Source: Oscillospiraceae bacterium
GTDB taxonomy: Bacteria; Bacillota; Clostridia; Oscillospirales; Acutalibacteraceae
Assembly: GCA_015066295.1 (NCBI GenBank)
Contig: SVOR01000008.1
Span: 1 to 53,429 of the forward strand
Direction: 5' to 3'
Length of the DNA: 53,429 bases
Below are positions 41,901 to 49,866 of the stretch, one piece after another. A model generated the notes under the pieces. That model did no database searches, was not told the DNA's origin, and saw only the letters and a program-made list of their open reading frames with translations. Within the stretch, counting starts at the first letter, position 1. Each line of letters begins with the position of its first letter. The translations under genes were made by a program, and so were the position numbers.

Positions 41901-41929
41901 TTGACTTTTTTGTTCTTGCTTGATAATAT
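41901..41929 (+). promoter_or_regulatory. Promoter of the sugar isomerase-like gene
   Basis: TTGACT (41901-41906) and TAATAT (41924-41929), 17-nt spacer, with an extended TGA just before the -10 box. Confidence 0.72.
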
Positions 41930-41948
41930 AAAAATATGAGGTGATATT

Positions 41949-42785
41949 ATGGATTTGTCAATCAATGCCGAACATTTTTTGCATAAGCGTTGCAGTGACC
42001 AAAAGCGCAGTCTTTACGAATGTGTAGATATTGCTTATGCTGCAGGTTTTAGAGTTATAGACCTTAACGCCCGAGAGGCGTCACCCTATGAAATTGCCAA
42101 ATTATCCGATTATATTGGCGGCAAGGGAATGAGGGTGAATCAGTCGCACCTTCCTTTTAACCGATATAAAAAGGAGAATTTTGAGGATTTTAGCAAGTCA
42201 CTTAAAAAATGCGCCGAAAACGCCTGTGGGCTTGGCAGTAAAATATTGGTAATCCATGGCGACGAGTTTGATTTTAAAACAAAAGAGTTTTCGCGTGAAG
42301 CGGCAATCGAGTTTAATTACGAGCTTTTTGCACCAATAGCCGAATATGCCGAAAAGCATGATATGAAAATAGCGTTCGAAAACGTTTTTGAGGATAACTT
42401 CGATGGTCACCCTCGTTTTTGCAGTATTACCGAGGATTTAATCGACCTTTGTGACCGCTTCCAAAGTGAAAACGTCGGCATCTGTTGGGACTTCGGTCAC
42501 GGCCGTGTCCAGTATGAAAAGGGTGAGGGCTATTTGAATGAATTGCCCAAGCTTGGCGACCGTCTAATTGCAACCCACGTGCACGATAATTATTATGGTA
42601 ACGATATTCATTGCTTCCCGTTTTTAGGCATGATGAGGTGGGAAGAATGTATGCAAATTTTAAAGGACCTAAACTATAAGGGCGACTTCACATTTGAATT
42701 TGTATATGACCGCATCCCCGATGAGCTTTTGGTTGATTATATGAAGTTAATCTATAAAACCGGCGAGTATCTTATAAATTTGTAA
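41949..42785 (+). CDS. Sugar phosphate isomerase/epimerase family TIM-barrel protein
   Basis: A 278-residue xylose-isomerase-like barrel (AP_endonuc_2 type). Metal ligands of the family are visible in LVIHGDEFDF, IAFENVFEDN (Glu), ICWDFGHGRV (Asp and His), THVHDNYYGND (His and Asp) and FTFEFVYDRI (Glu). The divalent-metal site is complete. The substrate is not identifiable; relatives epimerise or isomerise sugars, inositols or hydroxypyruvate. GAGGTGAT lies 5 nt before ATG. It is a single-gene unit bounded by its promoter and a bidirectional terminator. Confidence 0.88.
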   Translation: MDLSINAEHFLHKRCSDQKRSLYECVDIAYAAGFRVIDLNAREASPYEIAKLSDYIGGKGMRVNQSHLPFNRYKKENFEDFSKSLKKCAENACGLGSKILVIHGDEFDFKTKEFSREAAIEFNYELFAPIAEYAEKHDMKIAFENVFEDNFDGHPRFCSITEDLIDLCDRFQSENVGICWDFGHGRVQYEKGEGYLNELPKLGDRLIATHVHDNYYGNDIHCFPFLGMMRWEECMQILKDLNYKGDFTFEFVYDRIPDELLVDYMKLIYKTGEYLINL

Positions 42786-42818
42786 AAAAATAAAGGGCAA
42801 TATTGCCCTTTATTTTTT
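42785..42818. terminator. Bidirectional terminator between isomerase-like and phosphoesterase genes
   Basis: AAAAATAAAGGGCAA pairs with TTGCCCTTTATTTTT. The phosphoesterase stop codon (42810-42812) lies inside the right arm. Confidence 0.88.
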
Positions 42819-43352
42819 GCAGTTTTTAATTAAATTTCCCTCAAGGTCATACCAACTAAACACACCGTTTTCATATATCATATATCCGTGATGGCTGTTT
42901 TCTTTAGGTATTGAAACGGAACCCGGATTTATATAAGTGTAGTCCTTATGTTCGTTACAAGCGGGGATATGGGTGTGTCCGTGAAGCAGGATATCACCTT
43001 TTTGTAATGGTGGCAAATTATTTTCGTTATAGTTGTGACCATGAGTTGCATAAATAGTCGTGTTACCATCGTATATTACGGCATAGTCGGCGAGCACGGG
43101 GAAGCCGAGCACCATTTGGTCAACCTCGGTGTCACAGTTGCCGCGAACACAAAGAATTTTGTCTTTTATGTTATTAAGCATTTCTATAACGGCCTTGGGG
43201 TTATAGCCTTTTGGCAAATCATTTCTCGGTCCGTGGTAGAGAATATCGCCGAGAAGCAGTATTTTGTCGGCGCCTGTTCTGCCGAATTCCGCAAGCAATT
43301 TTTCGCAGTAATGGGCAGAGCCGTGTATGTCCGATGCAATAAATAATTTCAT
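42810..43352 (-). CDS. yfcE: YfcE/MJ0936-type metallophosphoesterase
   Basis: Calcineurin-like phosphodiesterase. ATG 43352 starts directly with KLFIASDIHGS; four upstream codons without a better ribosome site are excluded. Metal motifs: ASDIHG, LLLGDILYHG, VRGNCDTE, YATHGHNY and LLHGHTHIP. The 180-residue length matches YfcE. It probably hydrolyses small phosphodiesters; the physiological substrate is unknown. Promoter TTGACA (43393-43398) with TATCAT (43370-43375) on the minus strand. Confidence 0.93.
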   Translation of the reverse strand: MKLFIASDIHGSAHYCEKLLAEFGRTGADKILLLGDILYHGPRNDLPKGYNPKAVIEMLNNIKDKILCVRGNCDTEVDQMVLGFPVLADYAVIYDGNTTIYATHGHNYNENNLPPLQKGDILLHGHTHIPACNEHKDYTYINPGSVSIPKENSHHGYMIYENGVFSWYDLEGNLIKNCKK

Positions 43353-43369
43353 AATAATCACCACAAATA

Positions 43370-43398
43370 ATGATAAAGGAAGTATGAATTTTTGTCAA
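43370..43398 (-). promoter_or_regulatory. yfcE promoter
   Basis: TTGACA (43393-43398 on the minus strand) and TATCAT (43370-43375), 17-nt spacer. Confidence 0.75.
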
Positions 43399-43431
43399 CA
43401 AAGATATTTTGAAAAATTTTTAAAAAAAGTG

Positions 43432-43460
43432 TTGACAAAGATAACCGCTTGTGATATACT
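43432..43460 (+). promoter_or_regulatory. 5S rRNA promoter
   Basis: Consensus TTGACA (43432-43437) and TATACT (43455-43460), 17-nt spacer, 33 bp before the 5S gene. A small hairpin in the leader (43468-43482) may be a processing signal. Confidence 0.85.
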
Positions 43461-43492
43461 ATCAAAGTCGCCTAAAGGTGACAACAAAAAAA

Positions 43493-43608
<116 letters not shown>

Positions 43609-43612
43609 ACAA

Positions 43613-43643
43613 AAAACACACAACGTAAGTTGTGTGTTTTTTT
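43613..43643 (+). terminator. 5S rRNA terminator
   Basis: ACACACAAC (43616-43624) pairs with GTTGTGTGT around GTAA, followed by seven Ts. The 208-bp repeat begins directly after it. Confidence 0.9.
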
Positions 43644-43644
43644 A

Positions 43645-43852
43645 TTGTATAACGAAAACCACGCGATAGTCGCGTGGTTCTATAGAGGTTAACCGATGAA
43701 CAAGGAAAAATCTTGATATATGACTTGCCTCCCTCTGACGAGGGAGGTGGATTTTGCAGAGCAAAAGACGGAGGGAGAGAAGAAGCATAAATTATATCAA
43801 TGCTTTACTATTTCTCTCCCTCAGTTTCGCTAACGCTCAACAGCTCCCTCGT
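43645..43852 (+). repeat. Long repeat copy 1, matching 53222-53429
   Basis: 208 bp identical to 53222-53429 except for T at 43725 versus C at 53302, offset 9577 with no gaps. The first part holds a perfect AACCACGCGA/TCGCGTGGTT hairpin (43657-43679) and AGAGGTTAACCG. The second part is a gene-free version of the DUF559 element, which continues to 43863. The two copies both start right after the T-run of a terminator. The other copy reaches the window end, so the full repeat may be longer. Confidence 0.92.
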
Positions 43853-43863
43853 CAGAGGGAGCC
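43727..43863 (+). mobile_element. Gene-free derivative of the DUF559 element
   Basis: Left end CTCCCTCTGACGAGGGAG, a TTTTGC-AGA-GCAAAA stem, GGAGGGAGAGAAG, a filler of about 30 nt, TCTCTCCCTCAG, a TTTCGCTAACGCT segment and the right end CTCCCTCGTCAGAGGGAG. This is the same order of parts as at 37867-38314 but with the ORF replaced by the filler. It is MITE-like. Confidence 0.7.
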
Positions 43864-44005
43864 AAGCATCTTAATATACCTGTTTACAGGTGGCAAGTAA
43901 TACCTGCATGGCTGGCAGGCCAATTTAAAAACGCACTTGTGCACCGCCAGTATCGGTTAGGGCTATGCCCGAAAATGAAAAACCACCCGCTATGCGGGTG
44001 GATAT
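43864..44005. other. Gene-free stretch with several short hairpins
   Basis: No ORF. Small stems at ACCTG-TTTA-CAGGT (about 43880-43893), CCTGC...GCAGG (about 43902-43919), GCAC-TT-GTGC and GGGC-TAT-GCCC, then the rhaM terminator. It may be a degenerate continuation of the repeat region. Confidence 0.4.
43981..44004 (-). terminator. rhaM/FAD-oxidoreductase terminator
   Basis: CCACCCGC-TAT-GCGGGTGG stem, followed on the minus strand by TTTTT; it begins a few bases after the rhaM stop. Confidence 0.85.
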
Positions 44006-44329
44006 TTATTTCTCATCAAAGGAAAAAACCTTTTTTAGTAGTGGTTGTGCGCCCGTTACGGGGTCTTTTTCCATAATCAGTATATCCGACATATATTCGT
44101 CCCAGCGGGCGACAATTTCGCTTTCACTCTGCACCTTTGCGGCGAAGTCTACGCCTTTTTCACATTCATAATAGCCGAAAAGCTCGTTTCCTGTGTTCCA
44201 AATGGTGTAGTTGGTAATACCTGCATCGCGCAACAGCTTCGCCATATCCTCGGGCAGATTATCGTGACGACGTATATATTCCTCAATACAGCCTTCCTTA
44301 ACGGTGGCCTTCCAAGCATATTTTTCCAT
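44006..44329 (-). CDS. rhaM: L-rhamnose mutarotase family protein
   Basis: A 107-residue alpha+beta-barrel protein of the RhaM/DUF718 family, which interconverts alpha and beta anomers of L-rhamnose. It shows the start KYAWKATVKEGCIEEYIRRHDN with the catalytic His, ITNYTIWNTGNELFGYYEC and VARWDEYMSDIL with Trp. It follows the FAD oxidoreductase gene by 4 bp, so it is the second gene of that pair. No other rhamnose genes are near, so the natural sugar could differ. Confidence 0.88.
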   Translation of the reverse strand: MEKYAWKATVKEGCIEEYIRRHDNLPEDMAKLLRDAGITNYTIWNTGNELFGYYECEKGVDFAAKVQSESEIVARWDEYMSDILIMEKDPVTGAQPLLKKVFSFDEK

Positions 44330-44333
44330 AACG

Positions 44334-45629
44334 TTACCTCTTTAAATAGGCGCCTGCCTGTTTTAGCAGATTTTGGATTTCTTTTACGTCGGCGTTAGCG
44401 GCGGTAGTATTATTATCAACACAAACCGATGCTGCAACGCCTGCCGCCTGACCAGTTATGTAGCAACAGGGGATAACGCGAATTGTGGCCTGCATTGTAT
44501 GGTCCGCACCAATACACTTACCCGCAACAAGCACGTTTTTAATACCCTTCGGCACAAGGCTACGGTAGGGGATGCTGTAACTCTGTCCTCTTTCGTGACG
44601 CATAGAAATATGTTTTTGGAAACCGTCCATACCTTTTTTATCGGCGGTTATCGGGTGCATATCAATGGGATAAGAATATCTACCGATTTCATCGGTAAAA
44701 GGTGTGTCACTGAAAAAGGTCTCACCCGTTAGGGTGTATTCGCAAGTAATTCTGCGGGACTCTCTAATACCAATAAAATCGGCGCTTTTAATAATGGTTG
44801 CATTTTCGCAGCCCTCAAGATAACCACGGTAATAGGTTTCATATTCAGGCAAAATTTTTCTGCCCTCAAACATAGCGTTGGTAAGGCTTTTAACGTCGCG
44901 GTCGTCAACCTTAAAGCAGTGACCAACGTTTCCAAAACCAACCCCTATATCCTTATAGGTTCTTCTAATACCGGGTAAAAGGGTGTCGTACTGTGAGAAA
45001 ACGCCGTCCTTATAGGCTTTATCAATATGTCTGCCGTCACCGGGGAGTTTTCTTTCAAAATCAACACCGCCCCAAAGTGTGCATATGGTAGCACTCATGG
45101 TGTTGCCGTTTTCATCGCCGTAGCCATATTCTGCGCCTGCAAAATCAGCGAGGATACCGCTACCTGTACAGTCAATAAACATTTTAGCCTCAACAGTTTG
45201 AAGTCCTGACGGGGTGGATAATACCGCATATTTAACAAGTCCGTCCTCAGTTATTACGTCGACAATTTTGGTGTAAAACATAACCTCAACACCCGCACTC
45301 AAAACAAGCTCGTCATAAACTCGCTTAAGCTCTTCATAGCGAATGCCGTAGGAAATGCGATTATAGACGTGGCTAAACTTAAATTTATCAAAAACCTCAC
45401 GACCGATGCCGCCCGAAAGGAAGTTTTCGCCATCGTCAAAGGTCATAAATTCGGCGACCATACAAAGTATGCTGGCACCGCCAAGCACACCTGTTTGTTC
45501 AACGAGTACAACCCTTTTGCCAAGCCTTGCGGCAGAAACTGCGGCGGCAATACCCGAAGGACCGCCACCTGCAACAAAAACGTCGGCAGACGTATATAAA
45601 GATAATGTTTTAGAATAGGAAATTTCCAT
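44334..45629 (-). CDS. FAD-dependent oxidoreductase (FixC-like, FAD_oxidored)
   Basis: A 431-residue flavoprotein. ATG 45629 is 8 nt after AAGGGG; a ten-codon extension upstream is not supported. The dinucleotide site DVFVAGGGPSGIAAAVSAARLG starts at residue about 17 (GGGPSG), with a second strand motif MFIDCTGSGILADFAGAEYGYG (read as IDCTGSG) and the C-terminal VLVAGKCIGADHTMQATIR and GQAAGVAAS. This family includes enzymes acting on sugars and acids linked to plant glycans; the substrate here is not known. It is paired with an L-rhamnose mutarotase-like gene, hinting at a deoxysugar or related sugar acid. Confidence 0.85.
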   Translation of the reverse strand: MEISYSKTLSLYTSADVFVAGGGPSGIAAAVSAARLGKRVVLVEQTGVLGGASILCMVAEFMTFDDGENFLSGGIGREVFDKFKFSHVYNRISYGIRYEELKRVYDELVLSAGVEVMFYTKIVDVITEDGLVKYAVLSTPSGLQTVEAKMFIDCTGSGILADFAGAEYGYGDENGNTMSATICTLWGGVDFERKLPGDGRHIDKAYKDGVFSQYDTLLPGIRRTYKDIGVGFGNVGHCFKVDDRDVKSLTNAMFEGRKILPEYETYYRGYLEGCENATIIKSADFIGIRESRRITCEYTLTGETFFSDTPFTDEIGRYSYPIDMHPITADKKGMDGFQKHISMRHERGQSYSIPYRSLVPKGIKNVLVAGKCIGADHTMQATIRVIPCCYITGQAAGVAASVCVDNNTTAANADVKEIQNLLKQAGAYLKR

Positions 45630-45649
45630 AATTACACCCCTTTTAAAGA

Positions 45650-45678
45650 AGTATAACATTTATTTATTTGCTTGTAAA
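45650..45678 (-). promoter_or_regulatory. Promoter of the FAD oxidoreductase-rhaM pair
   Basis: TTTACA (45673-45678 on the minus strand) and TATACT (45650-45655), 17-nt spacer. Confidence 0.68.
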
Positions 45679-45759
45679 CACAAATAACGATTTTTCTTCC
45701 GAATATTTTAAATAAATTGGCCGACAATAAGTTAAAAATGAATTAAAGGGGAATTTATA

Positions 45760-46764
45760 ATGGCGGGTAAAACCATAGTGTTAAAGAGATGCCCATCAAT
45801 ACTTTCGTACGCCTCAATTGTTGGTAAAAAAGAGGGCGAGGGTCCACTCGGCAATGAATTTGATATCAAGGTGACCGATTCGCTTCTTGGTGAGGATACC
45901 TTCGAGAAGGCTGAGATGAAGCTGCAACAAACGGCGACCGATTTAGCGCTTCAAAAGGCGGGCCTCGAACACGATGATATCGACTGCATTTTTGCGGGCG
46001 ACCTATTAAATCAGTGTATCGGTAGTTCCTTTGGTCTCAGACAAACCAATATGCCCTTTGTCGGACTATATGGTGCCTGCTCAACAATGGCGCTATCCTT
46101 GGCGGTAGCGGCAATTTTTATCGAGAGTGGCGTTGCAAAACACACCATTTCGGTTACATCGTCGCACTTCTGCTCGGCAGAGCGACAATATCGCTTTCCG
46201 CTTGAATACGGCTCACAGCGCACCCCAACGGCACAGTGGACGGTGACGGGCTCGGGTGCGGTAATTCTAACCGATACACCGCAAAAGGCATATATTGATA
46301 AAATAACAATAGGTGCAGTAAAGGACCTTGGCGTCAAGGATGCCAACAATATGGGTGCGGCAATGGCACCTGCGGCGGCTGATACCATAAAGAGATTTTT
46401 AACCGATACCGGCACCGCGCCCGACGATTATGATAAAATTTTTACGGGCGACCTTGGTACAGTCGGCAGTGAATTATTATATGAAATTTTAGAAAAACAA
46501 AATATTGATATAAAAAAACAACACACCGACTGTGGTATGCTTATTTTCGATATAGAAAAGCAGGATGCCCACGCAGGTGCCTCTGGTTGCGGTTGCTCGG
46601 CTTCGGTTTTAGCTTCATATATTTTAAAGAGGGTAGAGTCGGGCGAGTACAAAAACATCCTATTTTGTGCGACAGGTGCTCTTTTATCACCAACCTCTAC
46701 CCAGCAGGGCGAAAGTATACCGTCGGTCGCTCACCTAATAAATATTAAGTATAGTGAAAAATAA
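45760..46764 (+). CDS. spoVAD: Stage V sporulation protein AD
   Basis: Thiolase-fold protein of the SpoVA channel complex, which moves dipicolinic acid into the forespore. It shows PSILSYASIVGKKEGEGPLG, DIDCIFAGDLLNQC, GLYGACSTMALSLAVA and a C-terminal HAGASGCGCSASVL. The 334-residue length is normal. In this organism it is alone: spoVAC and spoVAE, usually its neighbours, are not in the window. Ribosome site AAAGGGG. A forespore-specific promoter is expected, but I could not fix one (a GAATA at 45701 is a weak candidate). The gene implies a spore-forming host. Confidence 0.95.
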   Translation: MAGKTIVLKRCPSILSYASIVGKKEGEGPLGNEFDIKVTDSLLGEDTFEKAEMKLQQTATDLALQKAGLEHDDIDCIFAGDLLNQCIGSSFGLRQTNMPFVGLYGACSTMALSLAVAAIFIESGVAKHTISVTSSHFCSAERQYRFPLEYGSQRTPTAQWTVTGSGAVILTDTPQKAYIDKITIGAVKDLGVKDANNMGAAMAPAAADTIKRFLTDTGTAPDDYDKIFTGDLGTVGSELLYEILEKQNIDIKKQHTDCGMLIFDIEKQDAHAGASGCGCSASVLASYILKRVESGEYKNILFCATGALLSPTSTQQGESIPSVAHLINIKYSEK

Positions 46765-46789
46765 AAAAGTCCCTTGTGGGACTTTTTTA
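46763..46789. terminator. Bidirectional terminator between spoVAD and the AraC gene
   Basis: AAAAGTCCC-TTGT-GGGACTTTT with A and T runs on the two sides. The AraC stop codon (46787-46789) lies in the T-run. Confidence 0.85.
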
Positions 46790-47641
46790 TATTCTGAAAT
46801 CCTTTGGTGAGTGACCTGTGATTTTTTTAAAGAACTGCGAAAAATAACTTGTATCGCGAAAGCCTACCTGCGTAGCAATTTGATTTATGGGTAGGTCGGT
46901 CGTTTCAAGCAGAAGCACCGCTTGTCTAATTCTTACGTTAAGCAGATATTGGTGTAGAGAAACACCCGTATGTTTTTTTATAAATTGGCTTATGTAATTT
47001 GGGTGATAGTTAAATATCTCGGCCAGTTTTTTATTATCAAGCTCTTCAAAATAGTTAGAGTGGATATAGTTGATAATCTTATTGTATTTTTTGCTGCTTT
47101 TTACCTGCTGTGTTTTGGTTAAGGCACGACAAATAAGGTTAAACACAATGGATATAAGATTGGCTATTTGTATATCCCAAAAATCGCGGTGTCGCTCAAA
47201 TTCGTCTATTGCACTTTTTAAATAGGTGTATACACTCATCATATCACTTAGCACAATTGGGGAGTTAAGCGCATCAAAATCTGTGAAATTTACTATTTCG
47301 GTGCGAAGTGAGGGGTCGAATTGCGAAGGGGTAGAAAGCTTTATAAAGGGCACCTCATTTGAGGTGTTTTGCAAAAAGTCAAAGTTTACACAGATTAAGC
47401 GTAAATCGTCGGTGTCGTCGGGATATATTGCGTAGGGCGTGCCCGACATAAGATAGACAACCGACCCAGCAGATACGGCGTATTCGGTGTTTTCTATAAT
47501 AAGTTTTCCGCTTCCCTTTACTATGTAAAACAGTCGGTGGTCGTAGGTTATAATTTTTCGCCTTATTAGATTTTTCGGCAATTCAATCTCACCGATATAT
47601 CTCACAATAGGCTTAATTTCAGATAAGGTTATTTGAAACAT
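46787..47641 (-). CDS. AraC-family transcriptional regulator
   Basis: A 284-residue regulator. Residues about 15-130 form a cupin-like sensory domain (LFYIVKGSGKLIIENTEYAV, then VVYLMSGTPYAIYPDD). The C-terminal 100 residues contain two helix-turn-helix units: LAEIFNYHPNYISQFIKKHTGVS and INQIATQVGFRDTSYFSQFFKK ending GHSPKDFR. It diverges from the U32-QueG-like operon across 112 bp. A shared palindrome (47695-47704) overlaps both -35 boxes. It probably controls that operon and itself in response to a small ligand bound by the cupin domain. GAGGGTG lies 8 nt before the ATG. Confidence 0.93.
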   Translation of the reverse strand: MFQITLSEIKPIVRYIGEIELPKNLIRRKIITYDHRLFYIVKGSGKLIIENTEYAVSAGSVVYLMSGTPYAIYPDDTDDLRLICVNFDFLQNTSNEVPFIKLSTPSQFDPSLRTEIVNFTDFDALNSPIVLSDMMSVYTYLKSAIDEFERHRDFWDIQIANLISIVFNLICRALTKTQQVKSSKKYNKIINYIHSNYFEELDNKKLAEIFNYHPNYISQFIKKHTGVSLHQYLLNVRIRQAVLLLETTDLPINQIATQVGFRDTSYFSQFFKKITGHSPKDFRI

Positions 47642-47674
47642 TGCGAAACACCCTCAAAATCTTTATTTTACAAT

Positions 47675-47724
47675 ATTATATCTTATATTTTTTGCTTGCG
47701 CAAGTGCTAAATAATTATTATACT
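47675..47724. promoter_or_regulatory. Symmetric divergent promoters sharing a CTTGCGCAAG palindrome
   Basis: On the plus strand TTGCGC (47696-47701) is 17 nt from TATACT (47719-47724), driving the U32-QueG-like operon. On the minus strand TTGCGC (47698-47703) is 17 nt from TATAAT (47675-47680), driving the AraC gene. The two -35 boxes overlap in the 10-bp palindrome 47695-47704, so the polymerases should exclude one another. Confidence 0.7.
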
Positions 47725-47753
47725 ATAATTGTATGGTTGGGAGGTGTCCAAGT

Positions 47754-48806
47754 ATGAAATATACCGTCGGTTATCAGTGGCAACAAAGCGGCGCATTTAT
47801 TGATGAGATAATTCGCAATATGGAAAGCATCTACGAGGTGTATTTTTCTTACGGACAAAGCCCAAGCGGCAGAGGTCTTGGTACGTCTATTGCCGCAGGA
47901 GACGAGCAGGAGTACATAAATTACCAGCTTGCCGATTTAGAAAGACTTAGTAAAAACGGCATCAACTTAAATCTTCTGCTTAACGCCAACTGCTATGGTG
48001 TTAACAGCCTGTCAAGTGAGTTTTTAATGTCTATCGGTGATTTAATTGATGACCTGTCGTCACGCTTTTCGCTTTCGTCGGTAACAACAACCTCACCCGT
48101 AATTGCACGCTTTATTAAAGAGAATTTCCCCAACATAAAAACAAGGGCATCGGTTAATATGGAAATCGGTACCGTTGAGGGTATGGAATATTTGGCCGAC
48201 GTTTTTGACGGATATTATTATAAGCGAGAGCTTAACTGTGATATTGAGAGTTTGGCAAGGCTTAAAAATTGGTGCGATAATAATGGTAAGGAATTATTTA
48301 TGCTGGCCAACAGCGGTTGCCTTAACTTCTGCTCGAGCCGACAGTTCCACGATAATCTTGTGGCGCACGAAAACGAGATTGCGGCGGCGCCCGACAGCGT
48401 AAAGTTCAGAAGTGTTTGCTCTGCCTTTTTAAGCAGTGATAAAAACAAGCCTAATATTTTAAGGCATTTAAATTTTGTGCGACCCGAGGAGATAGAGCTT
48501 TTTGCACCCTACGTCACCGCCGCAAAATTAGCGACGAGAATAAGTCTTAACCCCGTGCAGATTTTAAAGGCATACGTGGATGGTAGGTTTGAGGGCAACG
48601 TTTTGGATTTATTAGAGCCTAATCATTCGGCTCAAATTTATCCTTACATAATTGACAATTCTAAATTGCCAAACGATTTTAGTGATTTCAGGTCAAAATG
48701 CAACAAAAGGTGTGACGAGTGCCTGCGTTGTGTAAAGGCTTATAATAATGCATTGGTAAAACTTGATTTTGGAGGTATTATAGATGCTAACAAGTGCGAT
48801 GATTAA
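47754..48806 (+). CDS. U32-peptidase-family-like TIM-barrel protein with C-terminal Cys cluster
   Basis: A 350-residue protein; ATG 47754 is 7 nt after GGGAGGTG. The barrel resembles the U32 (YhbU/RlhA/UbiU/V) family: NLLLNANCYG, TRASVNMEIGTVEGMEYL, and YYYKRELNCDIESLARL. Cysteines occur in ANSGCLNFCSSRQFH and in a terminal KCNKRCDECLRC motif (residues about 320-333), suggesting iron-sulfur binding as in UbiU/UbiV. U32 members support hydroxylation or RNA modification rather than proteolysis in several cases. It overlaps the first QueG-like gene by 23 nt, so it belongs to the same system. Activity not known. Confidence 0.7.
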   Translation: MKYTVGYQWQQSGAFIDEIIRNMESIYEVYFSYGQSPSGRGLGTSIAAGDEQEYINYQLADLERLSKNGINLNLLLNANCYGVNSLSSEFLMSIGDLIDDLSSRFSLSSVTTTSPVIARFIKENFPNIKTRASVNMEIGTVEGMEYLADVFDGYYYKRELNCDIESLARLKNWCDNNGKELFMLANSGCLNFCSSRQFHDNLVAHENEIAAAPDSVKFRSVCSAFLSSDKNKPNILRHLNFVRPEEIELFAPYVTAAKLATRISLNPVQILKAYVDGRFEGNVLDLLEPNHSAQIYPYIIDNSKLPNDFSDFRSKCNKRCDECLRCVKAYNNALVKLDFGGIIDANKCDD

Positions 48807-49854
48807 ACAGGCTGCCTTGGCAGCAGGCGCCGATATGTGCGGTATCGGTAGTATGGACCGCTTCGGCGAGGGTTGTCCCGATGATATGAATCCGAAGTTC
48901 CTATTTCCCGAGGCCAAGAGTGTTATCGGCTTTGTTTTCAGAATTCCGCGCGGTGTTCAGCGTGGTATTGAGGAGGGCACACAGTTCTATCAGTACCCCT
49001 CAATGGCATACGGCGGCATAAACGAGATTTTTGCTCCGTCGGTGCTTTATACCGTCGGTAAAATGATTGAAAACAACGGCTATGAGGCTATGGTATACCG
49101 TAATACAGGCGCCCGTGGCAGCGTTTCAGATATGGATGGCGCCCCAGGTAACACGTTATCACCTGAGGAGCAGATTGAGGCTAACGAGCGCGAGTCGAGC
49201 AAAACGGGACATCACAGAAGCGTACAGTTTACACGCGCTACAAGGGATGAAAACGTAGCGCCCGATTTACAGTTCCATTTCCGTTTGGCAGCCGTTGCTT
49301 GCGGACTTGGTGAAATGGGTTGGAGTAAAATGTTCTTAACCAAGGAGTTTGGTCCGCTTCAGCGTGTGGCATTTATCTTTACCGATGCCGAGTTAGAGCC
49401 CGACCCGTTATATAGCGGCGAGCCGCTTTGCCGCAGATGTATGGCATGCGTTCGCGAATGCCCCGGCGGTTGCATTAGCGATAAGGAAAGTATTACCGTA
49501 TACGTAGGCGACAAAAAGTGTGAGTGGGGTGCGATTGACGAGTGGAAGTGTTACGCCTTCTATACTCACGGTGGCAGATACTATAATCCCTTTGTACCAA
49601 AGTCTGTATTTGATGAAAATAAAAACGGTGACCTTGATATACTTGAAAAGGGTGTCAAGGCTGAGGAACAGGGCATTACAAGGCTTTACGGCGCACTCGA
49701 GCAGTATTTTCCGTCGTGGGTTGGCTACAATATGGCAAAATGCGGCGGCTGTATCAGAGCGTGCGTAAGTATGCTTGAGAAAAAGGGCGGTTGTATGGAA
49801 GACCGCTTTAAAGCACCGCTTCGCAAGGGTAAGCCTTGGAAGCTCGACAGATAA
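48784..49854 (+). CDS. QueG/RdhA-superfamily Fe-S reductase-like protein, paralogue 1
   Basis: A 356-residue soluble protein. The N-terminal half resembles the cobalamin-binding domain of epoxyqueuosine reductases and reductive dehalogenases, with CGLGEMGWSKMFLTKEFGPL (the GxGxxG-type loop) near residues 175-195. Two 4Fe-4S sites are seen: CRRCMACVRECPGGC and then single Cys in WKCYAFYTHGG plus CGGCIRACVSML. Compared with paralogues 2 and 3 it carries an insertion of about 50 residues around SDMDGAPGNTLSPEEQ. There is no Tat signal or membrane anchor, unlike respiratory dehalogenases. GGAGGTATT precedes the ATG. Substrate unknown. Confidence 0.75.
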   Translation: MLTSAMIKQAALAAGADMCGIGSMDRFGEGCPDDMNPKFLFPEAKSVIGFVFRIPRGVQRGIEEGTQFYQYPSMAYGGINEIFAPSVLYTVGKMIENNGYEAMVYRNTGARGSVSDMDGAPGNTLSPEEQIEANERESSKTGHHRSVQFTRATRDENVAPDLQFHFRLAAVACGLGEMGWSKMFLTKEFGPLQRVAFIFTDAELEPDPLYSGEPLCRRCMACVRECPGGCISDKESITVYVGDKKCEWGAIDEWKCYAFYTHGGRYYNPFVPKSVFDENKNGDLDILEKGVKAEEQGITRLYGALEQYFPSWVGYNMAKCGGCIRACVSMLEKKGGCMEDRFKAPLRKGKPWKLDR

Positions 49855-49866
49855 GGAGGGGACAGT

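Noticed and set aside
43727-43863. Repeated CTCCCTC blocks as a possible CRISPR array
   Set aside because: The blocks are inverted, not direct, repeats, their spacing is irregular, and no cas gene is near. They match the element ends instead.
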